A stretch of 16,839 nt of DNA from Candidatus Methanoperedentaceae archaeon (GTDB lineage: Archaea; Halobacteriota; Methanosarcinia; Methanosarcinales; Methanoperedenaceae): positions 1 through 16,839 of the forward strand of contig JACUTP010000023.1 in the NCBI GenBank assembly GCA_014859785.1, in the 5' to 3' direction. Of this stretch, positions 1-7,053 are shown in pieces. The translations under genes and the position numbers were made by a program. A model generated the notes under the pieces. It had not been told where the DNA came from. It searched no databases and saw only the letters and a list, made by a program, of their open reading frames with translations. Every line of letters starts with the position of its first letter. Position 1 is the first letter of the stretch.

Positions 1-1647
1 GACTCCATCCAGGCAAATGGTAATGATATTACCACACTATCGGTCATAGCCCATGATTTTGCAAACGTGAGCGCAATCAGCAGTGTCACAGTGAACCTCT
101 CCGTCCTCGGAGGGAACACATCCGTGCTTGAGAACAACAGCGGAATATGGCAGACCACAGCCAATGCAACTGTAGAGGGTCTTAACGGTTCACTTGTCAG
201 GATTCCCTTAAACGTAACTGATGCACGGAACAACAGCAACACGTCAGTATTTATCCGTCTTGGAATTAAAGCACAGGTTAATACTGAAACATCAGCAGGC
301 AACCGCACGGATTTCAATTTTACGGTTGATTCGTCCGCTTTTAATGCCTCAGTTACTATCCCCGCAGCCACAAACCTGACCGGAAGCCTGCTTGCTGCAC
401 CTGTGGAAATCCCTGCACCAAACGGCTTAAAATCCACAGGGTTTGCCCTTAATCTCTCAAACCTGACATTCAATAAATCCATCAAACTTGAAATGGAATA
501 CAATTCAAGTTACTTTAACGACCAAACAAACCTCTCAAAACTCAGGCTGTGGAACTACAACAGTACAGCAGGAAAATGGGAAATTACGGAAAATTCCAGT
601 GTGGACACGGCAAACAGCACGGTTTCAGGCAACACGAGCCACTTTTCAGTATTCGCACCAATGGCAGATACCACTTCACCAGATATAACAGATGTAGCCT
701 CTTCTTCTATAACGTCAACCAGCGCCGCAATAACATGGAACACAGACGAGGCTTCAACGAGTCTTGTGGAATACGGGACATCAAGCGGCGCATATACTTT
801 TAACCGAAGCAGCACATCCTTCGTGACAGGACACAGCATGTCCCTTACAGGGCTGTCAGCATCAACAACATACCATTATGTAGTAAACAGCACCGACCAG
901 AGTGGAAACAGTGCCGAAAGCACGGAAAAAACCTTCACTACATCTTCAGCTGGCGGGGGTACGGTTTCAGGAGGAGGTGGAGGCGGCGGGGGCGGAGGAG
1001 CCTCCGGTGAACCTTTCTCAAATATTGAGGTAAAAGAGAAATATGACCTTCATATCTTCAGGGATAAGGTCACATCATACATGTTCACCAGTACAGCCAA
1101 TCCTGTCATGTTTGTAAATATCACAGGCAATGTCAATGCCGGGGAAATAACCACTTCAGTTGAAGCCCTCCGGAATACATCAAGCCTTGTTAATAAACCC
1201 GCACCCGGCACAGTATATAAGAACGTGAATATATGGGTCGGGACATCGGGATTTGCCAATCCCCGTAATATCAAGGAAGCTGTTATAAAATTCCGGGTGG
1301 AAAATACCTGGCTTACAACACACGGTTTTTCACCCGGAGATGTTGTTATGTACAGGTGGGACGGCAGTGAATGGAACAAACTTGAAACCCATACCGCAGG
1401 AGTGATTGGTTCAGGTATGGTATTCGAGGCAAGAACATTTGAATTTTCCCCGTTTGCCATCTCAGCAACAGGACAAGCACGCTCTACAGCGCCTGGTGTT
1501 GATGATATAATAAACGTATTATCTGCCAGCCCTGAAAATTACAGTACCCCTGACGCCACGCAAAGAAGATGGCTCCCGGGATTTACCGCAGCAGCAGCTT
1601 TGCTGGTATTTGCAATAATCTTTATAATAACACGAAAAATAAAATAA
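1..1647 (+). CDS. PGF-pre-PGF / PGF-CTERM surface protein, 5' end outside window
   Basis: The frame is open from base 1, so the protein starts upstream; 548 residues are visible and no signal peptide is included. In order they show a Ser/Thr/Asn-rich beta domain (residues 1 to about 220), a fibronectin type III-like domain (about 225-316), a glycine-rich linker (about 317-336), a PGF-pre-PGF domain (about 338-490) and a C-terminal sorting signal. That signal is the motif LPGF at 1573-1584, then a hydrophobic helix and the basic end RKIK. PGF-CTERM proteins are exported, cut by an archaeosortase and fixed to the membrane by a lipid, so this one should sit on the outer cell surface. About 25 N-X-S/T sequons suggest heavy N-glycosylation. 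Binding partner and exact role cannot be read from the sequence. It lies 47 bp before cofE, with no functional link apparent. Confidence 0.88.
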   Translation, partial: DSIQANGNDITTLSVIAHDFANVSAISSVTVNLSVLGGNTSVLENNSGIWQTTANATVEGLNGSLVRIPLNVTDARNNSNTSVFIRLGIKAQVNTETSAGNRTDFNFTVDSSAFNASVTIPAATNLTGSLLAAPVEIPAPNGLKSTGFALNLSNLTFNKSIKLEMEYNSSYFNDQTNLSKLRLWNYNSTAGKWEITENSSVDTANSTVSGNTSHFSVFAPMADTTSPDITDVASSSITSTSAAITWNTDEASTSLVEYGTSSGAYTFNRSSTSFVTGHSMSLTGLSASTTYHYVVNSTDQSGNSAESTEKTFTTSSAGGGTVSGGGGGGGGGGASGEPFSNIEVKEKYDLHIFRDKVTSYMFTSTANPVMFVNITGNVNAGEITTSVEALRNTSSLVNKPAPGTVYKNVNIWVGTSGFANPRNIKEAVIKFRVENTWLTTHGFSPGDVVMYRWDGSEWNKLETHTAGVIGSGMVFEARTFEFSPFAISATGQARSTAPGVDDIINVLSASPENYSTPDATQRRWLPGFTAAAALLVFAIIFIITRKIK

Positions 1648-1694
1648 GAAACAATTATTACTACATCCGCTTTTTAAGGGGCGAGGTATTACTA

Positions 1695-2456
1695 TTGAAC
1701 GTCACAGCATTTACAGTACTGGATATCCCATTGATTAAACCAGGGGATGACCTTGCCGGAATCATACATGAGAACGCCGACCTTGAGGAACGCGACATAA
1801 TTGCCATCTCATCAACCATCGTATCCAAGTCCGAAAACAGGATTATCTCACTTAATAATATTGACGTCACGGGAAAAGCGCAAAACATTGCAAAAAATAA
1901 CGGTTCTGACCCGCGATTTGTGCAGGCTGCCCTGAATGAAAGTACCGAAATACTGCTTGAATCCCCCTTTCTTCTTGTCCGTATAAAAAACGGCAGTATC
2001 TGTGTAAACGCAGGAATTGACAGGTCAAATGTTGAGGGGAAAGATAACATCCTCCTGCTTCCTGAAAAACCGGACAGGAGCGCACGGGAAATAAAAGACA
2101 GGTTTTTTGAACTCACAGGCTATAAAGTGAGTGTTGTCATCATTGATACAAACGGCAGGGCATTCAGGTGCGGGCAAACCGGCGCTGCTGTCGGGATTGC
2201 TGGAATAAAACCAACTGTTGACTGGCGTGGGACACATGACCTGTTCGGGAACGTGCTTGAAGTAAAAAACGAAGCAGTGGTAGATGAGATTGCGGGATTC
2301 GCCAATGTCCTGATGGGCGAGGGAAACGGCGGCACTCCTGTTGCAATAATCCGCGGGCTTGATCTTTACAGTGAAAAAGGCAGCATGAAAGACATAAACC
2401 GTCCTGGACACGAAGACGTTATACGCGAAGCAATTCTCAAATCTCGGTCAGTTTAA
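1695..2456 (+). CDS. cofE: Coenzyme F420-0:L-glutamate ligase (CofE)
   Basis: The product (253 residues) adds gamma-linked glutamates to F420-0 using GTP, the last steps of coenzyme F420 synthesis in the cytosol. Family features visible are KPGDDL near the N-terminus, the ISSTIVSKSENR segment, NAGIDRSNV, the DTNGRAFRCGQTGAAVGIAG block and MGEGNGGTPVAIIRG near the C-terminus. The length matches stand-alone archaeal CofE. The frame is open further upstream, but I start at TTG 1695 because GAGGT at 1684-1688 lies at correct Shine-Dalgarno distance and the protein then begins like other CofE proteins. A start at 1569 would put 42 unrelated residues in front and overlap the upstream gene. Its last 20 bp overlap the end of the convergent HD gene. 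Confidence 0.93.
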   Translation: MNVTAFTVLDIPLIKPGDDLAGIIHENADLEERDIIAISSTIVSKSENRIISLNNIDVTGKAQNIAKNNGSDPRFVQAALNESTEILLESPFLLVRIKNGSICVNAGIDRSNVEGKDNILLLPEKPDRSAREIKDRFFELTGYKVSVVIIDTNGRAFRCGQTGAAVGIAGIKPTVDWRGTHDLFGNVLEVKNEAVVDEIAGFANVLMGEGNGGTPVAIIRGLDLYSEKGSMKDINRPGHEDVIREAILKSRSV

Positions 2457-3624
2457 ACTGCCTGGTATCCTTTTTAACACCAAAGAGCTCCCGCGCAGCC
2501 TTTTCCACTTTCTCCCTGTATTCCGGAGGCGTGAATACACCGAGGCGCCAGTTATCCATCTGCGCTTTTTCAAGGGTCGCAACAAGGCTTGATGCCCTGT
2601 CAATAGCAACCATGCCCCCGTTAACAAGAACACCTGCTTTCATCTCTGGTATCTCGGGTTTCCCTGGAATGTCAACAATAACATACCCTGGCACAACACC
2701 CGCATTTTCCGCAATCTCAAGCTCAACCCGTTTAAGGTTTTTCCTGTGTTTCATAACGTCGGAATCCAGCGAATCAAAACCAGTATAAAGTGCGCGTTTA
2801 AACAGCCGCCTCTCATCAAGCCGTTTTGCAATTTCAGCAGGATACCCTCCTGAGTGCCTCATCTCGTTCATGAAAGTCACATCATCCATCCTGTAAAACT
2901 CGTGTATATCCATGTCCCTGTTTTCTATCATGTATGCAGCCGCATGGGTGCACATGGATTCTGCAATCCTGCTAACATGATGGAAATAAACCGTTGGGTG
3001 CATCAGGAACCGCGAGACAAGCAGGGACTCAGCCGCCTGCAAACCCCCGATGTTCAGGACAAGCTTGTTCTCATTAAACCGCATCTCGTGTATGAGCCTG
3101 ACATGGTCGATAAGTCCGAAAGCAACACCTGTATAATGTGCATCCCGCACAAGGTAATCCATCCTGTCAACATCAATTTCGCTGTTAATAATCTGCCCCT
3201 CGTATGTTTCTCCCCTGACATGTTTCGCAACAGACGATGGCGACATTGAGAAGTCACTGAGCACGTCCGACAACTCACCTTTCCTTAACAGTTCATCCAC
3301 GTTATCGTGGCTCTTTCTTGTGTACTGTGTGATGAGTTCTTCTGTGGCATGCGAAAACGGACCATGACCGATATCATGCAGCAGCCCGGCAGCCAGAAGC
3401 TCGTTCCTTTTGTGCTCATCCACCTGGTTAACAAGATGCCCGGTCAGGTGATACACACCAAGGGAATGCTCGAATCTCGTATGGTTGGCACCCGGATAAA
3501 CAAGGTTGGAAAAACCAAGCTGCCTGACTCTCCTCAGCCTCTGGACTTCTGGCGTGTCAACCAGCTTTAGCGCAAGCTCATCAAGTTCGATGTAATCATG
3601 GATTGGGTCACGTATTACTTTCAT
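2437..3624 (-). CDS. HD-domain phosphohydrolase, SAMHD1/dGTPase-like
   Basis: This 395-residue protein carries a complete HD metal site: H53 in FEHSLGV, H83-D84 in LLHDIGHGPFSH, and the distal aspartate in IDVDRMDYLVRD (D151/D153). The opening MKVIRDPIHDYIEL and the RLRRVRQLGFSNLVYPGANHTR segment are typical of the SAMHD1-like branch of HD proteins found in many archaea and bacteria. Members hydrolyse deoxynucleoside triphosphates or other nucleotides, and the exact substrate here is unknown. The C-terminal 130 residues are a family-specific extension. ATG 3624 has no clear Shine-Dalgarno site. A TATA-like stretch about 30 bp upstream (near 3653-3660) suggests a very short leader. It is transcribed away from nfeD and runs 20 bp into the end of cofE. 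Confidence 0.88.
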   Translation of the reverse strand: MKVIRDPIHDYIELDELALKLVDTPEVQRLRRVRQLGFSNLVYPGANHTRFEHSLGVYHLTGHLVNQVDEHKRNELLAAGLLHDIGHGPFSHATEELITQYTRKSHDNVDELLRKGELSDVLSDFSMSPSSVAKHVRGETYEGQIINSEIDVDRMDYLVRDAHYTGVAFGLIDHVRLIHEMRFNENKLVLNIGGLQAAESLLVSRFLMHPTVYFHHVSRIAESMCTHAAAYMIENRDMDIHEFYRMDDVTFMNEMRHSGGYPAEIAKRLDERRLFKRALYTGFDSLDSDVMKHRKNLKRVELEIAENAGVVPGYVIVDIPGKPEIPEMKAGVLVNGGMVAIDRASSLVATLEKAQMDNWRLGVFTPPEYREKVEKAARELFGVKKDTRQFKLTEI

Positions 3625-3683
3625 GGAAAGTCTCTTTATAAATCCATAAAGAGATATATAGTATAAGAAACTATCCTGTGCAT
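3625..3683. promoter_or_regulatory. Divergent promoter with perfect 9-bp inverted repeat
   Basis: The gap between the HD gene and nfeD contains the inverted repeat TCTCTTTAT (3631-3639) and ATAAAGAGA (3646-3654), separated by 6 bp. Each arm carries a TATA-like core. A further TATATA tract at 3653-3660 lies about 27 bp before ATG 3684 and about 30 bp before the opposite ATG 3624. That fits near-leaderless transcripts in both directions. The repeat could bind a dimeric regulator or could be just two facing promoter elements. Confidence 0.5.
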
Positions 3684-4124
3684 ATGGTTTCTATCGATAT
3701 CGGGTGGGTGATGATTATCGCCGGTATTGGACTTCTGGTAATAGAGGCATCCCAGCCCGGTTTTTTTGTAGCAGTCCCCGGGACTACACTTATTGTACTT
3801 GGTGCGGTAACACTTCTCATCCCGGAATTCGCAAAGGAGTGGGCTGCCGTAATAATCGTGGTTACCGCCCTGGTTTCCAGCATCGGGACAGTAATGATGT
3901 ACCGGAAAATCGCACCAGGCCACAAGCCCCTATCCACGAGCAGGGATATACTTGAAGGTAAAACCGGAATCGTTGTAAGGGCAGTAACACCTGGTTCAAT
4001 TTCGGGAAAGGTGAAAATAGACACCGGGATATGGAGCGCTACAGCCGATACTGAGATACCCGAAGGTAAAAGGGTAACCGTTATAAGTTCTGAAGGAGTT
4101 CATGTAAAAGTAAAGGAGATATAA
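3684..4124 (+). CDS. NfeD-family membrane protein
   Basis: A short NfeD-type protein of 146 residues. It has about three hydrophobic helices (around IDIGWVMIIAGIGLLVIEA, FVAVPGTTLIVLGAVTLLI and AAVIIVVTALVSSIGTVMM) and then a soluble C-terminal domain of about 60 residues (from GKTGIVV to the end) that matches the OB-fold of NfeD proteins. The large N-terminal protease domain of long NfeD proteins is absent. NfeD genes are commonly coupled to SPFH/stomatin genes, as here: the SPFH gene starts one base after this stop codon. The pair is thought to act in membrane microdomain organisation or protein quality control. ATG 3684 is chosen because the TATA tract lies about 27 bp upstream, implying a leaderless mRNA; GTG 3678 would add two residues. 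Confidence 0.85.
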   Translation: MVSIDIGWVMIIAGIGLLVIEASQPGFFVAVPGTTLIVLGAVTLLIPEFAKEWAAVIIVVTALVSSIGTVMMYRKIAPGHKPLSTSRDILEGKTGIVVRAVTPGSISGKVKIDTGIWSATADTEIPEGKRVTVISSEGVHVKVKEI

Positions 4125-4125
4125 A

Positions 4126-5232
4126 ATGCCAGTTGATATGTTAATAGCAATATTCTTTGTTGTAGCGATATTAATCCTGTTCATCTCGGGGATTGCGATT
4201 ATTCAGCCCTATGAGCAGGCATTGTGGATAGTTCTCGGACAGTATAAAAAAAGGCTGAACCCGGGTTTTAACTGGGTATACCCGCTGATAAGCGATGTCG
4301 TTAAGCTTGACCTGAGGACACAGGTACTTGACGTCCCGAGACAGGAAGTTATTACGAAGGACAATTCCCCGACAAACGTGGATGCAATTGTATATATCAG
4401 GGTAGTTGACCCTGAAAAATCATATTTTGAGGTAGTGAATTACCATGTTGCTACCGTATCCCTTGCCCAGACAACCCTGCGAAGTGTTGTGGGTGACATG
4501 GAGCTTGATGAAATTCTCTACAACCGCGATTTCATTAACACAAAACTTCGTGATATCCTTGACAAAGCCACAGATGCATGGGGTGTCAAGGTGGAAGCTG
4601 TCGAAATCAGGGAGGTTGAACCTGTCGGTACAGTAAAAGCTGCCATGGAAGAGCAGACCTCTGCAGAGAGGAAACGAAGGGCTGCCATCCTGCTCGCGGA
4701 CGGTCAGAAAAAAGCCGCAATCCTCCAGGCTGAAGGTTCCAAGCAGGCACAAATCCTGAATGCTGAAGGTCTTCGCCAGTCAAAGATACTTGAAGCTGAA
4801 GGCGAAAGGGTCTCACAAATCCTGAGGTCACAGGGTGAAGCACAGGGGCTTCGCATTCTCTCTGTGGGTGCTGTGCCCCTGGATAAGAAAGCGCTGACTG
4901 TTCTTACTATGGATATGATGAAAAAAGTGGCTGACGGGCAATCCACGAAGATTATATTCCCGATGGAGATTTCAAAGATGCTTGACCAGGCAGCAAAATA
5001 CCTTGGTGCTTCTGATATGGTGCCTGAGATCGGTGAAGCAATGGATACGGAAAAACTTGTAGGTACTGCCGAGGACGTGCTTGGTAAAATCCCGAATCCC
5101 GAAGAACTGAGGCGCGAGCTTGAGACCATTGAAAAAGACCTAGTGCGTGAAACGCTGGAAAGCCTGAAACATGCTGAGAAAATCAAGGGTGAAAGAATGG
5201 GTGACACTGAAGAAATAACAAAAGAGGAGTGA
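4126..5232 (+). CDS. SPFH/stomatin-like membrane scaffold protein
   Basis: The 368-residue product has one N-terminal membrane helix (residues 5-27) and an SPFH (band 7) domain from about 25 to 185, including IIQPYEQALWIVLGQYKK and LDLRTQVLDVPRQEVITKDN. Then comes a helical segment of five exact 11-residue repeats (about 188-242) with the pattern I-L-x-A-E-G. The acidic C-terminal region, rich in Glu and Lys, looks like further helix. SPFH proteins oligomerise on the membrane and, with NfeD, form scaffolds linked to proteolysis and membrane organisation. GGAG at 4115-4118 is the ribosome site, and the start is one base after the nfeD stop, so the two are probably translated together. Archaeal stomatin homologues are often annotated as slipin, HflK or HflC; I do not assign a symbol. 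Confidence 0.9.
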   Translation: MPVDMLIAIFFVVAILILFISGIAIIQPYEQALWIVLGQYKKRLNPGFNWVYPLISDVVKLDLRTQVLDVPRQEVITKDNSPTNVDAIVYIRVVDPEKSYFEVVNYHVATVSLAQTTLRSVVGDMELDEILYNRDFINTKLRDILDKATDAWGVKVEAVEIREVEPVGTVKAAMEEQTSAERKRRAAILLADGQKKAAILQAEGSKQAQILNAEGLRQSKILEAEGERVSQILRSQGEAQGLRILSVGAVPLDKKALTVLTMDMMKKVADGQSTKIIFPMEISKMLDQAAKYLGASDMVPEIGEAMDTEKLVGTAEDVLGKIPNPEELRRELETIEKDLVRETLESLKHAEKIKGERMGDTEEITKEE

Positions 5233-5251
5233 ACTCTTAGCAAAAATTCAG

Positions 5252-5671
5252 ATGGAGCTTGAAATAAGGGAAGCTGTAAGTTCCGATATCAGGGACATTA
5301 AAAGGCTTCTCTCGTTTTATTTTCTTGATACGGAAAGCGTTGAAAAAAACCTGCACGGTTTTATTGTTGCTGTCCTCAACTGGGAAACGGTGGGATGTGC
5401 CGGGTTATATGCAAATATTGAACTTGGTGCTATTGCCGTCCTTCCTGTGCACCGGAATAAAGGAATCGGTTCTAAACTTGTGGATTCTGTTCTTGAACGT
5501 GCTGCATGCCCTGGCGGTATTCTTTACCTTCGAACCACAGTACCTTCTTTTTTTGAGAAAAAGGGATTTACAAGACTTCAAAATGCAGAGAAAAAAAACA
5601 TCTGGAAAGACTGTATGACCTGTGATAAATTTGATAATTGCAGGCAGACACCCATGAATATCAACCTTTAA
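5252..5671 (+). CDS. GNAT-family N-acetyltransferase
   Basis: A compact GNAT protein of 139 residues. The acetyl-CoA binding motif A is clear as AIAVLPVHRNKGIGSKLVDS, with the R-N-K-G-I-G pyrophosphate loop. The late segment FFEKKGFTRL is the usual beta-alpha element before the C-terminus. The end carries the cysteine pattern C-M-T-C-D-K-F-D-N-C, a tail I recall from archaeal acetyltransferases annotated as N-acetylglutamate synthase-like. That makes amino-acid acetylation (arginine pathway) a possible but unproved role. It starts 19 bp after the SPFH stop with no good Shine-Dalgarno site, so it may depend on read-through from the upstream genes. No other arginine genes are in the window. Confidence 0.82.
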   Translation: MELEIREAVSSDIRDIKRLLSFYFLDTESVEKNLHGFIVAVLNWETVGCAGLYANIELGAIAVLPVHRNKGIGSKLVDSVLERAACPGGILYLRTTVPSFFEKKGFTRLQNAEKKNIWKDCMTCDKFDNCRQTPMNINL

Positions 5672-5698
5672 TATTATTTTAATTTCAACGATTAAATA

Positions 5699-5706
5699 TT
5701 ATATAT
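5699..5706 (+). promoter_or_regulatory. TATA box of a possible small transcription unit
   Basis: The AT-rich stretch TTATATAT lies in the gap after the acetyltransferase gene. A start site about 27 bp downstream would fall near 5729. The unit it would serve ends at the T8 run at 5883-5890, giving a transcript of roughly 160 bases. Confidence 0.4.
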
Positions 5707-5771
5707 CTAATCTGTTATCAACAAGAATATGGTTGAAGGCATCACATTGGTAGTATAAAGGATGTGGTCGG

Positions 5772-5879
5772 GTGAAAGTAAATATAATATGCATTGAAAG
5801 GGAGAAGGCAAAGAAAATTAACGAGATTTTAAAAGCAGAAAAAGAATTCAAGGAAGAACAACAAAGAAATAAACAATAG
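5772..5879 (+). CDS. Possible 35-residue charged small protein
   Basis: GTG 5772 opens a frame of 35 codons that begins MKVNIICIEREKAKKIN and then becomes a Lys/Glu-rich amphipathic stretch ending in QQRNKQ. A weak ribosome site (AAGGATG, about 5758-5764) precedes it. The frame sits between a TATA box (5699-5706) and a T8 run (5883-5890), so a transcript is plausible. I do not recognise the family. The composition is compatible with a single helix, or the unit could be a non-coding RNA with a chance frame. Confidence 0.35.
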   Translation: MKVNIICIEREKAKKINEILKAEKEFKEEQQRNKQ

Positions 5880-5882
5880 AAG

Positions 5883-5890
5883 TTTTTTTT
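5883..5890 (+). terminator. T8 archaeal-type terminator
   Basis: Eight consecutive T residues lie four bases after the stop of the 35-codon frame. Oligo-T tracts without a strong hairpin are the common intrinsic termination signal of archaeal RNA polymerase. It would separate this small unit from the V4R gene downstream. Confidence 0.5.
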
Positions 5891-5947
5891 ATAGATAATT
5901 ATATTAACCGATAGGATAACTGATAATATAATTAAGGGTGTGAGCAA

Positions 5948-6325
5948 TTGTTCAGGAGATTTTTAGAATCCTATATAACCGTCTGTAATAATATCGTTAC
6001 CGAATCTGCAAATTCCGTTTTAATGTTCGATGCGGGTGAACAGGCTGCCATTAACCTTAAAACCTCAAGCCTGGAAGACATTAACAGGGAATTCGAAAAT
6101 ACTGGTATTACAGTAACAGTCGAGATTTCAGAAAAAAAGGTCATATACCATGTGAAAGGTTTGACATTCCATGGTAATAAATGCACATTCTGTGATATAT
6201 TGAGAGGTTTTTTCGGGGGAATGGCACGGAAACACCTGGATTCAAGGTATTATTGCAGGAAGGGAGCAGAGTGTATTATAGAAGGAAAACAGGAATGTAC
6301 TTTTGTGGCGGAGCTGATAGAATAA
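5948..6325 (+). CDS. Stand-alone V4R domain protein
   Basis: The 125-residue product consists almost entirely of a V4R (4-vinyl reductase-like) domain. The diagnostic C-terminal half is present: LTFHGNKCTFCDILRGFFGGMARKHL, then a Cys pair region ending KGAECIIEGKQECTFVAEL. V4R domains bind small hydrophobic ligands or sense redox state through cysteines. In methanogens one is part of the redox regulator MsvR. This protein has no DNA-binding domain, so it would act as a sensor or ligand carrier with a partner. The start is TTG 5948, supported by GGGTG at 5936-5940; no ATG gives a full domain. AT-rich sequence at 5887-5934 could hold its promoter. Confidence 0.78.
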   Translation: MFRRFLESYITVCNNIVTESANSVLMFDAGEQAAINLKTSSLEDINREFENTGITVTVEISEKKVIYHVKGLTFHGNKCTFCDILRGFFGGMARKHLDSRYYCRKGAECIIEGKQECTFVAELIE

Positions 6326-6408
6326 ATGGATTTATTAACCTTAACCTGTATCGCACCTGAAAAAAATACCGGATTTTCAACATTTTGAAAACCATTTGAG
6401 GGTGTCAA

Positions 6409-7053
6409 ATGACAAAGGAATTGACTGTTACTCTAAGCGACATCGAATACGAGATTCTTAAAAATATAAAAGTCGTTGACGGGAAAGACGGCGGGAAGCT
6501 GAGAAACCTCCTCAGGCTCTACATTTCCACAACAGCTGAGTTGAAATCATCCGAATATGCCCTGAAAAGACAAGAAAACAAGAAAGAAATCGAGGAACTC
6601 CTGGCAAGTGTCTGGGCTGCTTATGAACACACCCCTCACCCGACTGAGTTGTGGACTGATGAGAAAATTAATAAATTAACCGGTATCCTTCTTGAAATCA
6701 ATGTCCTTATGAAAATAGAGGAGAAACAGTACATTCCAAGCAACAAATTCCGCGGGCTTTTCAAGACACTGCTTAATAATATTGCCACGGAAGACCAGAA
6801 ACTTGACGAATATAGTGCAGCATGTATTGCCACAATCCAGCTTCTTATGGAATTCGGGGTCGGAACCCTTGATAAAGAAACAATCCGCGACGGGACTATT
6901 TTTATGAACGAAGGATGGATGTTTGTTTATGCCACCGCAATGAAAAGGGCACGTGAGTTTATGAAAACCAAAAAGTTGTTCCCTGAAGAAAAAGAAAGTG
7001 AGAAAGAAAGCGATATGGAAGCCCCGGTTTTACAAACATCACAGGTACCCTGA
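6409..7053 (+). CDS. Hypothetical protein, ribbon-helix-helix-like N-terminus
   Basis: I do not recognise this 214-residue protein. Residues 3-35 (ELTVTLSDIEYEILKNIKVV and the following LRNLLRLYI) resemble a ribbon-helix-helix fold in pattern: a short strand followed by two helices. That would suggest DNA binding, but the match is only by eye. The middle is helical with Trp and Tyr residues (VWAAYEHTPHPTELW), and the tail is very rich in Glu, Lys and Ser. There is no signal peptide or membrane segment. ATG 6409 has a good ribosome site, GAGGGTG at 6398-6404. It follows the V4R gene by 83 bp in the same direction and could share its transcript. Its end overlaps the convergent radical SAM gene by 15 bp. 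Confidence 0.72.
   Translation: MTKELTVTLSDIEYEILKNIKVVDGKDGGKLRNLLRLYISTTAELKSSEYALKRQENKKEIEELLASVWAAYEHTPHPTELWTDEKINKLTGILLEINVLMKIEEKQYIPSNKFRGLFKTLLNNIATEDQKLDEYSAACIATIQLLMEFGVGTLDKETIRDGTIFMNEGWMFVYATAMKRAREFMKTKKLFPEEKESEKESDMEAPVLQTSQVP

Noticed and set aside
964..1010. Glycine-rich tract suspected to be an assembly or slippage artefact
   Set aside because: It is in frame between two recognisable domains and Gly linkers are common before PGF-pre-PGF domains.
1569..1694. Longer start for cofE at ATG 1569
   Set aside because: It would add 42 residues unlike CofE and overlap the upstream gene by 79 bp, while TTG 1695 has a fitting ribosome site.
4704..5243. Minus-strand open frame of 179 codons over the SPFH gene
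   Set aside because: Ser-rich antisense translation of the repetitive SPFH helix region; composition is that of a shadow frame.
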